Source of the DNA: Diorhabda sublineata
Taxonomy: Eukaryota; Arthropoda; Insecta; Coleoptera; Chrysomelidae
Direction of reading: 5' to 3'
Assembly: GCF_026230105.1 (NCBI RefSeq)
Contig: NC_079483.1
Location: 17,911,312 to 17,975,311, forward strand
DNA length: 64,000 nucleotides
The notes under the pieces were generated by a model, which saw nothing but the letters and a program-made list of their open reading frames with translations, had not been told where the DNA came from and ran no database searches. This document shows positions 45,711-56,885 of this stretch, in pieces. How positions within the stretch are numbered: the stretch's first letter is position 1; the number at the start of each line of letters is the position of its first letter. Both the position numbers and the translations under genes were made by a program.

Positions 45711-46769
45711 ATCTGGTTGGAGTATTCAACCTTGAACCACTTCTGCTGTCCCTTCGTGCTGTCATATACCAGGGTTTGGTTCCTTATGTAACATTAGTTA
45801 CCAAAACATTGTAATTATAAACATTTATATTGTCTATCGAGGCGATTTTTGATCCACAATGTAGCTAATAATAACGTGTGATAAAAACTGAATATTATGC
45901 ACATTTTTATGCTATCCAACTGCCGTTTCCTATGAATGACATAAAACTGGTTACGAATTTCAGTTTAATAAAGCAAAATAATAACAGCGATGATTATGGA
46001 TACTGAAACGATAAAAACAAAATTCTACGATATCCCTGACAATCCCGATGGAATTTTTACATTTCTAGCCATAAACCATAAAACAGAATTTATTCGTATT
46101 ATGGATGGAATCTAAGCCTCGCAGATGGTCATTAAATTTTACGTCGAAATTACAACAGGCAAATACCATTTGCAGTTAATTTTACAGTTATCAATATAAC
46201 AGTATACAACGAAATGGATAATTTGATTTTGAAAGTACGTTTATTGGAGGGAAAAAGATTGTATTCTTCTTCTGTTTGTGTTATTTCAAACCACATTTAA
46301 AGCATAGACGGAACGATTATTTTCCACATTGACATTCAAAATAATGGCTTCATATATCTTTTATTTTCTAAATTTCGTGTTCCGTGACACTTTTGTTGTT
46401 CTATGTCATTCGATACGTCAATCTCCCACAAACCAACTGTATAATTAAGACACAATTTAGATCTATGGTGGATTTACCAGCAGACTGAGTAGGCTGTAGA
46501 CCAATTCTTCTTCTGGTGTTAATTTTTCAACTAGATATATTTATATCAAAAACTTTGCGAAACAGAAGAAGAACTAAAATATCCACAGAACCTACAGACG
46601 AACAACAAGCTTATACAGAGGTCGGCATAAGTCAGGCAAAAGATTAAAACGAAGCATGTTCGTGCTTCAGACAACTGTGTCCGTGTCATGCTCGTCGAGT
46701 AGACGCGTTTTCCGAATTAATAATCGATACAAAGTTTGTTTTATTACGTAGTACCTACCTGACGCAGAT
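45711..46769. other. AT-rich DNA, no recognised feature
   Basis: No element signature was seen. The stretch from 46,560 to 46,740 is less AT-rich and may be the start of the next mariner-family element, but no motif can be read. Confidence 0.35.
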
Positions 46770-47285
46770 TACGAAACTGTTTACTAAAGTTCAACAACAA
46801 TTTCCGAATTCTCCGCTACCAAATCGTTTAACAGTGTAGAGGACGTAGTAGAAATTGAAAAAAAGGCTTTGTTGTCGACGCGCCATGTTCCGGTTGGATA
46901 AAACTACCTTCAAGCTGGACGGTCTTCATTAAAGAAGAATTAAACCTGCTTGGGGTGAGTATGTGGCCAGGTATCCATGCGGGAAGTGTCGTCGGAAATG
47001 TTCGAAGATTTTCACCTGTGTAAATGGACAAAAGTCCAACCTTCAAGAACATCATTTCATACAGCACTTGGCGTTATGTGTTCGGGAGTACCTTAATGTT
47101 CATTTCGGAGAATTGATAGACAGTCATGTGACCTGACACCAAGTGATTTCTTCCTGTGGGGTCTTCTCAAGGAGAACGTTTTTGCAAAAGGATCACGCAC
47201 CTTTCCCGACCTCCTCTTCGCAGACAGCCGTAAATGCATTGATCAAGATGGGCATCCATTAGAACACTTAGCCTAGCTCAGATCT
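46770..47285 (+). pseudogene. mariner-family (Tc1/mariner-like) transposase relic
   Basis: The plus strand reads LFTKVQQQFPNSPLPNRLTV at about 46,780-46,838, then VEDVVEIEKKALLSTRHVPV in the next frame. This is the N-terminal helix-turn-helix of a mariner-related group (F--KFPNSPVPNR-TVYRLV-KFE-TGSV). At 47,120-47,270 CDLTPSDFFLWGLLKENVFA and RKCIDQDGHPLEHLA match the last catalytic block and the C-terminus (SPDLTPLDFFLWG-LK, then GGHIEHL). About 250 codons between them are missing or unreadable. The frame is broken several times. The ORF on the minus strand at 46,828-47,067 is a shadow. Confidence 0.8.
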
Positions 47286-49435
47286 TTTATTTGTTCAAAA
47301 CTGGACCCACGCACAACATTGTACATAGATCGCTTTTAGTCCCATCACGTTTTGGAAGAAATTGAAGCACAGACTACGTAATCAAATTGTAATATATGTG
47401 GTAGGTATATAAAAAAAGAGTTATATAAAAACTCATCAAGGCAAAAGCTAATAGTTATGGGCGACTCAAAATTAGAACGTCAAAGAAGCATCAGTATCAT
47501 TATCGAGTTGACAGACCATCCAAAAATACTCGTTTTAGTGGCTCTTGAATAAAATAAAACGTAGAGAAGTTCCAATCGAAAGGAATATCCATTAAATTTT
47601 TCGAATATTTGCTTTTCTTTACACAGACACTCGATTTAATACCTTCGAGTGTATGAATGGAAACCGCCCCCGAGAGACTTTCGTCATTTACTTTGATCTA
47701 TTTCTTTGAAGTGAAGTTTCATTGTTCCCATTTAAAATTTTAATCAAAAAAAAATCTGGAAGCCGCAAACAAGACTTGATTAAATTATGTTGTTGAGAAT
47801 TGAACGCTAATTAAAATTTAATCCATTTTATATAAGGACCCAAAACGTACAGGCAGCAACGTCTCAGTTTTCTCGGAATTGGCTGAAAATAATAAACTTT
47901 TGGAATCCCTAGGAAATACTTGTAATTTTGTAGTCTACATTTTTTGTTATAGCAGTTTTTTTATCGAATTCCTCATAGTTTTCGAGTTATTCCCGTTTCA
48001 AAATTTTTTTGAGTTTCAAAATTTCGGAAATCCGCGCCCGTAATTTTATTAAGAATTGCCAGACTTATTCAGTAACACAAAACCTCCCATAATCTAGAAA
48101 ATCAAAAGCGCCCAATTTAATTTTAGCTCGAAATCGCTTAATTTGCTTGTACTATGTTTTAAAAACTTATCGTCCATTTTCTTGGACTATAATATTAGAT
48201 GGTATATCTAGAAATATATCAACGTAATGGTTCATTGAATACGTTCCTAAAACGTACTATATATATACATCAGCAACAGTGTATTGTTGCAAACGGCCGT
48301 AATATCCCCGTATCTCTTGAAATCGATGTCGAACGGCCATTTGCATATACACATCGTAAAATTTCCTGTCGTAACCAACACTCCGTGTATATAATGTGCA
48401 ATAACTCAGAGACGGTCAGAGGGGGCACGGTATCGGAATTGTGCCGAGCAGTAAATTAAATGGCAACGGAAGTGACGTATATCATATAGATACATCGGTG
48501 CAGGAACGTCAAAAAAAAACATTTCAGTAAATACGAGCCTATAATGATGGATATTATTCACCGGGATGGAAATTATTTGTATCTAACGATAGAAAATTAA
48601 ATAAAAAGTCGAATTAGTTCTTGAAATAACTGATATTAACAATAAATATACGTCCAATCCAATAATTTCCTAAAAACAAACACAGTTAACAAAGCTCACG
48701 TCAAAATCAATTTTTAGTACGGTCAATTATATCGTTGTATCTTTATACGATTACTACTTTAATTTTAGAGAAACTATTAGTCTTATAAAGAAGACAATCC
48801 ATCTTATTGTATGTAGAAAATATGTATTTGATAAATTGATTCACGTGAAGGAAGACTTTACACATATTGGAATCAAGTATCATTTTATATTAGAACGATA
48901 TTTATAACTAGACATTTTTTGTTCTTATCGAAAAAATTTTGACTCCGTCTCTGTGGAAAATTTCTGTTCTGTTGTCGCCGGTCTAATGTTTAAGAGTACG
49001 TGTGCAGAAGATGGTTTTCTTCATGGCTAATGCCGCATCAGCTCGTAATCTTTAGTCACAGTAAATTTCACGAGATCGGATTTGGTTTTGATATTCGCGA
49101 AAACGGAAAGGGAGCAACCGAATTTGAATTTCTATCCATAAAAAAAACAGTGTGGAGTTTGTATGAAATACATGAAATGCGAATAATTAAAAACAACAAC
49201 AAACATCCACAAAAACAGCACAAAGAAAAAATAACGAATCGAATATTTAAATAAGAATAATTCTAGGCCATAAAGTGGAAACTAAATGTAGTGTTTCGGT
49301 CTGAATTTTGCACCATCAATAATCGCTGGGCAAAAGCAGAATGCTTTATATGGTGAAAATATTAACAACCAAAGTCTAGTTTGATCCATTTTATTACAAT
49401 AGAGCAAGAACGACCACTCAGTCAAGTTATTTTGA
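47286..49435. other. AT-rich DNA with one GC-richer island
   Basis: 48,190-48,490 is GC-richer and mostly open on the plus strand (48,199-48,459, 86 codons). It has no domain and no copies in the window, so it could be a conserved noncoding or regulatory segment. The 84-codon frame at 49,000-49,254 likewise has no motif. Confidence 0.35.
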
Positions 49436-49438
49436 ACA

Positions 49439-49930
49439 ATGTCTCAATTTGAGTTTCGCACTGTGAAATTTTTAAAGAAGGATCAACACCAACAGAAATC
49501 AAAAACTGATTGGAGGCTATTTTGTTGACCTGAACGATTAAAAATATGTCTAAGTGATTTCAGTGGGGACGAGAATCGTGCAGTAGGTCCAATGGAACAG
49601 ATTTTTCTAAGTTACCGACGCCTAAAACAAAAAAAAAATGCTGTACAAACCGGTATTTCTAAAACAAGTGGGTGCCTCAAATTCTCAGCGTTGACTGGAA
49701 TGTTGTGAGTCATTTTTAGAGCTTTCCCACGAGAACCAAGAATATGTAATCCGATAAATTGTCACAGGTAATAAAGCTATGGATTTTGACTATGAATCGA
49801 CATCCACGGAGTACTAAAAAAAGGAAAACAACAAAAATGTGGTTACTATATTTTGGGGCTGCGAGGGTATCTTTTCGATTGACTTCAAGTAATCAAATAA
49901 AGCCGAGAATATTAATCTGACTAAGTTAAA
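49439..49930 (+). pseudogene. mariner transposase relic, N-terminal half
   Basis: Starting at the ATG 49,439, the frame reads MSQFEFRTVKFLKK. The shifted frame EGSTPTEIKN-LEAI is the classic start of a mariner transposase (MSQFEFRAVIKFL-KEG--P-EIKNRL). Further on IVTGNKAMDFDYESTSTEY and NNKNVVTIFWGCEGIFSIDF (about 49,765-49,890) match TGDE-WIY-YDPETK and the following FWD--G strand. The first catalytic aspartate has become asparagine (TGNK). The C-terminal half is absent. Confidence 0.8.
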
Positions 49931-50698
49931 AAATTATCTAAAAACCTCTGGGCTAAATCAGATGGGGCTTCGCAGAGATTGAACACACACCGTCAAAATA
50001 TTTTATATTTTTCTTGTTGCTTTTCGTTATGTTGTTACCAAATAGTAATAATAATTCATTTGCAAATTCAATACCGTGTTAAGTCATAAAAATAATTTTT
50101 TTTTTGCACTTTCCATATACTCTGGAAAACGTTGAAAACTTATTCGTCATAAAAAAGCTGAAGAGAAGAGAGAGACCCTATCGATAGGGTGGTAAATCGA
50201 GAGAGTAATATGTAAAACGGGCTTTTGTTAGAGCTCCTGTAATAAATTTGGCTTTTTCAGATATATAAGCGACGCCTTATCGGTATGTCCTGTTTTATCA
50301 CTGACATAGCGTACGGAAAATGGTTGATTTAATGAAAAAATGTGAAGTGATCCACGATATAAAATGGGCGATCATTCAATTACCCAGCATTTTACAATTT
50401 TATCGTACAGTAAATAAAGAGGAAATTGATTTTTTAGTGTTAAAACCGACCGTAACCTATTCATACATTTTTTATTAAAGTTAAAAATTGTCAAAAGGAA
50501 ACCGGAACGGAATTAAATAAATTTTCAACAATGTAAACTGTGTATTTTAAAAAATAACATCAAACGCAGTGTGTAAGGTGAGAAGAAAACCAGGCCTTAG
50601 TGGAAAGAAACTATTATTCAAACGGATCCAAACGTGAATAAAGAACAATCTATATTTTGAATTTTTCTTTGTAGATCACTGAATAACTCGGCTACCTT
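49931..50698. other. Unassigned DNA with a palindromic TATCGATA site
   Basis: Besides the palindrome at 50,175-50,190, the run gatatataagcgacg near 50,258 looks like a TATA box, but no transcript structure can be shown. The remainder is AT-rich. Confidence 0.3.
50175..50190. promoter_or_regulatory. 16-bp palindrome containing a DRE-like TATCGATA
   Basis: accctatcgatagggt is perfectly palindromic. TATCGATA is the core of the insect DNA replication-related element bound by DREF. A single site without a known gene nearby gives weak functional support. Confidence 0.35.
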
Positions 50699-51300
50699 CT
50701 AAACGAAATTTACTATGTTTGAAATATGTGCAAAGTATGTAAAGAACCAGAGGGTGAACCCTTTTACATTCGAGTCGCGCCTGACGTGTGGAGATGCCTG
50801 TGGATATTGATCCAAACTTCTGTAGGTTGTAATGCCCGAGAAAGACGTGTCTTGGTGGCTGTTTCCACAGGCTTGCACTTCTCCAAAGAAATGAGTCCTA
50901 TCAAATTGAAGTTCTGGGTGTTTGCAGGCGAACTCGGTGTCCATGAGTCACGTCTCCCTGTCGAGTAGGTCTTGCAACAACTGCTCTAGGCGGGATTATG
51001 TTAGACAGCTCGAAAGAACATTTGCCGTCGTGGTATCAGTAAAACAGAGTCAAGACAGGGACCTTTTTTCTTTTCTCTAAGCTGTTCAAGTTTCAGATCA
51101 ACTTCGGATCGCCTCTAAGTCTTACTGCTCCTTTCTGCATTGAGTCGAGCATATTCAGGGTATGCTTGGAGATCGAGCTCAAAATATACGAGCAATATTC
51201 TAAAGATGGACTAATCTTGTAGAAGATTAGAAGCTGCTGCAGGATTTCTAGCCTTTTAGTCCCGAAAAGGGGTTTCAATGTTTTATGAAGCTGCTTTGGC
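50699..51300 (-). pseudogene. Non-LTR ORF2 C-terminal region
   Basis: The minus-strand frame 51,278-51,093 gives ILQQLLIFYKISPSLEYCSY and SKHTLNMLDSMQKGAVRLRG, matching L--LYK-QIRP-LEYCSHIW and L-LLDSVQRRAVRLI in insect non-LTR elements. Continuing in other frames are ELSNIIP, ARPTRQGDVTHGHRVRLQTP then RTSI (about 51,000-50,900), and HYNLQKF (about 50,830), the expected tail. Several shifts are present. The tail motif recurs in opposite orientation at 55,200-55,290. Confidence 0.87.
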
Positions 51301-52194
51301 TAAATCGGCCATTCTTGTAAACAAGAAGTGCGATTCATTTACCGAAATTTATGGCCATTGAATTTGTTTGAATGTTTTTCGTTGCTCAATGAACAATGAA
51401 CAATGAACAATCCATTTCAAATATCTGTGAAGGTCGCCGCAAAATGATTTATTCCACAAAAATCTGAATTTTGGGGTGTCAAATATTTGCTTTCATTGAT
51501 TGAAAAAGGCGACACGAACAATTTTTGAAAATAAAAAAAGTGAAGGGATAGAAAAAGATTAAAAACTACTGATTTAATTCAAATGAAATATTTTTCTATT
51601 AAGTAAACTAAAGAAAACTCAAAATTATTTACTGTATATTAATGAATATACAAAAAAACATCAGTTAAGTTTCCAGACTGGTTTAGTTTGGCTTTAAATA
51701 AATTTTCTTGAATTCTGCATCGATTCCACCAGCTGATATCATACCATAAACAACCTTAATGTAATCAACAAGACCAGTTCGTTTTCGGAAAGTGGCAAGT
51801 TATTCGAAATACTATTTCCTCGGTTCCATTTCATTTTGCGGAAAACTTTTCCACTCCACGCCTTTTCTAATTTGGCAAAAAGTATACGGTCAATTTTGGA
51901 TTCTTTTTATATACCTGAATCGTTTATTATGTTGCTTGGCACGATGTCGAAAAAACGCATACAAAAAATGTAGAGGCCCAAAACTAAAGCTCCGGAAAGT
52001 CATTTATGACAGCATCGCGGATAACATGTGCAATGATGGAGGTAAAACAGATCCGTAACGAAAAATTTAAAACTATAATAGATTCATTCATATCAATAAA
52101 ATAAAAAAATCGTCATCTATCGTCTTGGTTCTTCGTATAATGGAATGAGTGCAAACACGATCCATCCAATTTTATCTTCTCTGGTATGATGTCT
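51301..52194. other. Unassigned DNA with a coding-like minus-strand stretch
   Basis: On the minus strand at about 51,795-51,690 a frame reads RTGLVDYIKVVYGMISAGGI then DAEFKKIYLKPN, which looks like real protein but was not recognised. It lacks clear splice sites. The 88-codon plus-strand ORF at 51,792-52,058 overlaps it. Other parts are AT-rich. Confidence 0.3.
51387..51407. repeat. (CAATGAA)3 short tandem repeat
   Basis: Three exact copies of a 7-bp unit. Confidence 0.95.
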
Positions 52195-53245
52195 TTGTGA
52201 ATAATTGTCATCCTCCTTGGAGTTTGTCTTTGTCTTCAACTTAACCTTTGCCTTCATCTTCGTCTTTTCTTTTGCTTTTTTCTTTCTCTGTCCAGTTCTC
52301 ACTTTTTGCCTGTGTATTAGCGTTGATATTTGTGTAAGTCTTCCTTCGTTTATATTCTTACATTATTCTTTGTTATTTCTGGATTTTTGCCTCTTTCTCC
52401 ATCTTTGATATTGCCTTTTCCTTTGGGTTGTTCTCGACTTAGTTATGCGTTTGACTCAGTCTTATTTTTCTCTGTTTGTTTTTGGCTTGTTTCATCAACT
52501 TTTTTGAACATTTGTCTTTGGCTTTATCCTTATCTTTATACTATTAATATCCTTGTGTTCCTTTTTTTCTTCTTTGTCTTGATCTGGGGCTTGACTTTGT
52601 CTCAATTTTTGTTTTCATCTCTATATTTATCTAGGCCCTTATCGTCAACTTGACCTGTGTCTTTATTTTTGACTTTATCTTTTAATTCTCATTTTTATTT
52701 ATCTTTGCTTGGAAGTCTATCTTTATTTTAGCTTTTGTGTTTATTTTTATCTTTGCGTAGGTCTTAGTCTGTTTTTCTTTGTGCCTTTTGTCTTTATTCG
52801 TATGGATTTGTTTATATATTTCCCTGTGCCTTATCTTGATCTTTGTCTTGGACTTTTCCATAGTCGTTTTTGTCTAAACCTTTAACTTTATATCAGATTG
52901 TGCCTTCATCTTTATCTTTTCTCCTCCTTTTTTATTTTTATTTGCTCACTTCTCGATTTTATCTGTGTCTTTTCCTCGATCTTTGTGTAAGACTTTCTCT
53001 ATTTTTATTTTTTTTTGTATCCTCATTTTTTTATTCTTCGTTTTAATATTTGTTTTTTCTACTATCTTTGTTTTGCTTTTAGTCTTTATCCTGATTTTTC
53101 TTATCGTCTCGATCTTTGATTTTTCATTTGTCACATCATGTTTGGATCTTTCTTCATCTCTATTTGTCTTGATCTTGTCTTTATTTATCTTTTTCGTGAT
53201 GTTTATATTTGTTTCTGTGACTCTTAATCTGTGTATTCCTATCTA
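52195..53245. repeat. Decayed pyrimidine-rich simple-sequence tract
   Basis: About 1 kb is dominated by interrupted hexamers of the type tctttg, tcttta and tcttga on the plus strand. The open frames here (up to 121 codons, Phe/Leu/Ser-rich on plus, Lys/Thr-rich on minus) follow from the simple sequence and are not genes. The pattern indicates an old expanded hexanucleotide array that has since mutated. Confidence 0.85.
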
Positions 53246-54049
53246 TAAAATCAATATGTTCTATGTTGCAACGCGTGTATTTTTATTTTCTTCCTTAACG
53301 AGTCCTATTCTGTGTTTTCATCAAGGTTAGAACATCAGAAAAACCGTGATTTATGTGCTTGATTGTACGGATTTTTTCGCTTGTCTGGTGTAGTATTTGA
53401 TGTAAAAGAGAACTGACAACAAAAGATACGAGAGAATAAACCAGATTATTTACTTTCGTTATACGCAGAACGTCTTGTGACGTATCATATTATTTTTGAA
53501 TTTTGAAATTCTAAACGGAGAATTCTCAATGATATCCGTAACTAACATCAGAAAGAAACCAGTAGCAAAATTATTATACTAAATATAGACTCGTGAGCAA
53601 AAAAATCGACTCAGACGACAGCCCAGCAATCGCAAGTTGATGGCAAAAAAAACTGACACGTAATTATATATATCTTACTAAAATCTTGAAGCTATTAGTA
53701 TTAACCTCAAAATATTGTATGTTTCTTCTTCTCCCAGTTATGATCGCCAGCCACTTTTCATGGTTGTTTACAATAGTGCTCAAGAGGGGTAACTGACTCT
53801 TATAAAAGGTTATCTTCCTGAACCACCACCATCGGTTAACCATCAAACGTCAATCGATTCCCATCTTCACAACAAACAAGAATTTAACCAGTAATTGGAC
53901 ACAACAAGTGATAAAGCTGTTCAAGCCGTTATCCTATTGTGTCAAGGCCAGAGTCAACCAGTGCGCTGAACATGAGTCAGTTAAGACTTCGAGGAAGTGA
54001 TTCCGGAAGAAAAAGGTGAACATCCGAGAAACATGACGATTAATTGTCA
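53246..54049. other. Unassigned DNA
   Basis: No feature was recognised. A 60-codon minus-strand frame at 53,664-53,846 has no motif. Confidence 0.35.
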
Positions 54050-54215
54050 GCACATGGTTGAGATATCAGGACCTCATTGGTGTTCAAGGCAACCAAGAAC
54101 TCAAAGAAACGAGAGGAGTGGCTGGATAGCCAAAAGGGAACTAACTTTGAGCTAGAAAGGCCATGAACTAACCCTAGGCCGCCGAGCAGCTCGTCTACGA
54201 TTCGCCTCGAAATGG
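54050..54215 (+). pseudogene. Non-LTR RNase H C-terminal fragment
   Basis: In two adjoining frames the plus strand reads LIGVQGNQELKE and EEWLDSQKGTNFELERP. Together these correspond to the RNase H end (PGH-GI-GNE-ADELA-KGT---L-GPEP). The GNQ and KGTN--LERP words are clear; the rest is degraded. It is short, so the family cannot be fixed. Confidence 0.55.
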
Positions 54216-55029
54216 AACTGACGGAACTGAAGCTTTTGCTAGAGACTTCTGGCCGCGAGCATAGTCTTGATGCAATTTTTTGCCCACTGTAGATTGACAG
54301 GGTTTTTCACCATATGTATACAACAATTTTGTTGATAGTAGATACGAAAAATGTTCTATATCACAAAAGTTGTAGAGAATTGTCGATTTTATTCGAAATT
54401 ATTTCACAAGATGGACAAAGTACTAAATTTGATGTTGCCCATAAAATATCCAGTACATTTTACTATGTTTTTATTACTCTCACTTGGATTAAAATCGTTC
54501 CATTCACCCTAAATTTGTTAAAATATAATATAAACGTATTTCTTGTTGATACATGTGGCTACCGCTACCATTTTTTTTTTAGATTCTTCGTTGTGTATAT
54601 CTGTTTAAATCTGTTTGAACCAAATTATGCCGTACGACTGTTATATTTAAAAATAGAACGATGGTTTTTAGAACATAGCGTTTGCGTTTTTCTTCTAATT
54701 CTAATCTTAATATCTTAACACAACAGATGCTTTTTATTTAATAGAATTAAATTAAAAACATCCAAAAAATTAAAAACAGGAAGATGATATCAAATAAAAC
54801 AAAACAAAAACATTTTCGTTTATTTCATAACCTAAAAACTGTCAACTATGAGCATTTGAACAACGTTGCCAGTTTTATGAAACAGTATGGATATTAAGGA
54901 AATATAAAACAATGTTTTTTGTTGATATTCAATGACTGCGGATGAAATTTGTATTTTATCTGATTTGCATGTCGTATAGAACGTAACTATCTATTTACAT
55001 ATTCATACATCTCCACACCCTTATAACCA
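54216..55029. other. AT-rich DNA with a 134-codon hydrophobic ORF
   Basis: The plus-strand frame 54,314-54,718 is the longest in the window (134 codons). It is hydrophobic and AT-rich with no motif or signal, and the DNA resembles noncoding parts of insect transposons (aaaagttgtagagaattgtc). It is not called as a gene. Confidence 0.35.
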
Positions 55030-55030
55030 A

Positions 55031-55112
55031 ATGGATAAGAAAAATATAAACAATGAATGGAAAAAGTCGTATGTTACCCCAATCCATAAGAAAGGTATTG
55101 GGAAGGATTAAA
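55031..55112 (+). pseudogene. Reverse transcriptase N-terminal fragment
   Basis: The frame MDKKNINNEWKKSYVTPIHK then KGIGKD ends at a stop at 55,110. P--WK-S-V-PI-KKGD is the first conserved block of non-LTR reverse transcriptase. Nothing of later blocks follows. Confidence 0.65.
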
Positions 55113-55169
55113 AACAAATAAACAATAAAGAATAAGAAATAAAAAAGGAGAAAAATTGATATAATATTT

Positions 55170-55430
55170 ATGCAACCTGGAAGAGGTCACCTAGAAAACT
55201 ATTTGCAATATCTACAGGACAGGCAGATCTGACTCAAACCGAATTCGCCTGCAGACGCTTGGAACGTCATTTATCGAGACACTTGCTTCTGTAGAAGGAT
55301 CAATTTGTGGAATCAGCTATAAAGACATATCTTTCGACCTACTTCGCCCCGTCTTTGTCTACGATAAACCTCGCACTCGCAACCGATGTCTTCCTTACAG
55401 AAACTCTAATTTAGTGTAGTGTAGTACATC
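55170..55430 (+). pseudogene. Non-LTR ORF2 C-terminal tail
   Basis: RTGRSDSNRIRLQTLGTSFI (about 55,214-55,272) parallels ARPTRQGDVTHGHRVRLQTP at 51.0 kb, and the shifted frame CRRINLWNQL (about 55,289) matches the LWN-LP block that follows in such tails. It belongs to the same or a close family as the minus-strand fragment at 50,699-51,300, here in the opposite orientation. Confidence 0.65.
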
Positions 55431-55439
55431 GAAAAGTGT

Positions 55440-55850
55440 TCAATAAGTATACCGATAACTTTTCTTTGTCCATCTTTGTGAAATAAAAGAATCAGCTAGT
55501 ATAATAAAATTGTTTCCAACTCGAAGTTTCATTTCATATTTCTTGTATCTTCTCGTTTCGCCACTTTTTATGACCATGAAGTTTGGGAAACCTATGAAAG
55601 GTTGTGGTTTTGTGAATGGAATTGTCACGCCTTGTTTCGCCAAGTGAACATCTTGTTGTAGGGCTGCTCTGCTGTTTGATAAACATTTCTGCATTGCACA
55701 TTGTACGCAACGAGCTTCTATAGAAATATGTTTCGGCCTATAAAATGGATGGTCCTGAGCCCATTGTAATAACGAGTCTGGTTTCTGGGCCATATACTCC
55801 TGCTCCTACTTGTCTATTTTCCAGCCCAGTCAGTTCGTCGAGCTTTGGAT
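55440..55850 (-). pseudogene. Non-LTR RNase H domain, N-terminal part
   Basis: On the minus strand near 55,838-55,735 the frame reads LTGLENRQVGAGVYGPETRL then VITMGSGPSIL and AE after a stop. In Jockey-type RNase H the block is TDGS---G-VGAGV--P------MG--PTVFQAE, so the match is good, with the first catalytic aspartate and the DGS turn lost (DELTG). A shift then gives SIEARCVQCAMQKCLSNSRA (about 55,720-55,660), matching AI--C-Q and S-SQAAL. The rest of the 117-codon ORF (to 55,440) has no family match. Confidence 0.72.
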
Positions 55851-56224
55851 TCTATGCATTTATTAACTACTTTATTGCTTTATTTTCTATGAAGTTTTTC
55901 AAAGCACGTAAATATACAATGACTTGTAGTGGTGCCATGGGATTTGAACGTGTCGCCCTTTACAACTTATCTAGGATTGTTTCCCAAAATTTGGTTTTCT
56001 TTTGGCTACCATAAGATTTGTCCCTTCGACCAAACTGCAGCAGTTGTATAAAGTAATTCGTGCCTTTTGACTTATGTTTTCTCCATGCACCTATGGTAAA
56101 TTCTTACTTCAAAGACAGTTTTACCAATAGGAAAAAAGCTTGAAGCATCATTACAATTGCCATTAGTTTTCAAAATGAACAGATATTTTCAATAAAATAC
56201 TAGACACCAAGAGTATACCATCAG
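55851..56224. other. Unassigned DNA between non-LTR fragments
   Basis: The plus-strand ORF 55,745-56,014 is the shadow of the RNase H fragment and its flank. No other content was recognised. Confidence 0.35.
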
Positions 56225-56885
56225 AATGGAAAAACTTTTTACTAAATTTTTAGCGGAGGATGTGAAGTTATCTGGTATCTCTGAGGAACAGTGGGGATTC
56301 AGATTGCTATAGATGCTATTTTTGTAATCCGCCAAATTTCGGAAAAGGCTATAGAGTTCAATAAGTCAGCCTAGATGTGCTTCAACGATTTCACCCAAGA
56401 ATTTGATAGTGTACGAAGAGAAGGAGGACTCAAGAAGGTTCATTCAAGGTTCAGGAAGACCTGACCACCGATAATTACACATATGTCGAACTGGAAAATA
56501 ATCTGAGCAACAGATGTGACAACCTCAGCCTCATCTTGTCCAGCATCGTAATGGATGAGATTATAAACGAGGTAAAGCAAGCTGGAAGAGGACGCCGGAT
56601 AGGTTTGAACAAATACAAGACCTGTATGAGACCAGAGCAGAAAACACCATGACTAAACGCCTTTTAAGAACTACTGAAATGCGAAGGCTGAGTTAAATAG
56701 CGGGACACACATTATTTGTCCACAAGAGAAATGATGTAGTGAGATGGGCGAAAAATCGGCGAAGGGAGTGGAGAGGCCGCGTGGAGAAAATATCAGATGA
56801 AAGGTTGGCAAAGATTGTGAAGGAAGAAAAGCCGAATAAATCCCGACCACCTACAAGATAAATAACGTACGATGAAGAAGAAGAT
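56225..56885 (+). pseudogene. Non-LTR retrotransposon ORF2 with catalytic deletion
   Basis: Reading through frameshifts: SGISEEQWGFR and DAIFVIRQISEKAIEFNK (about 56,270-56,370), MCFNDFTQEFDSVRRE, RCDNLSLILSSIVMDEIINE with VKQAGRGRRIGLNKYK (about 56,510-56,620), then directly CMRP, TRAENTMTKRLLRTTEMRR (about 56,630-56,690), DVVRWAKNRRREWRGRVEKI and SDERLAKIVKEEKPNKSRPP (to about 56,860). These are, in order, the reverse transcriptase blocks and C-terminus of a common insect non-LTR group. The stretch that should hold YADD and the next ~200 codons is missing between NKYK and CMRP. The tail ends in GAAGAAGAAG. Confidence 0.9.

Noticed and set aside
52330..53330. Several ORFs of 60-121 codons rich in Phe/Leu or Lys/Thr
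   Set aside because: They are readings of a decayed pyrimidine-rich simple-sequence tract.
54314..54718. Longest ORF in the window, 134 codons, hydrophobic
   Set aside because: Strong AT bias, no signal or domain, and the DNA resembles noncoding transposon sequence; a chance open frame in AT-rich DNA is the simpler reading.
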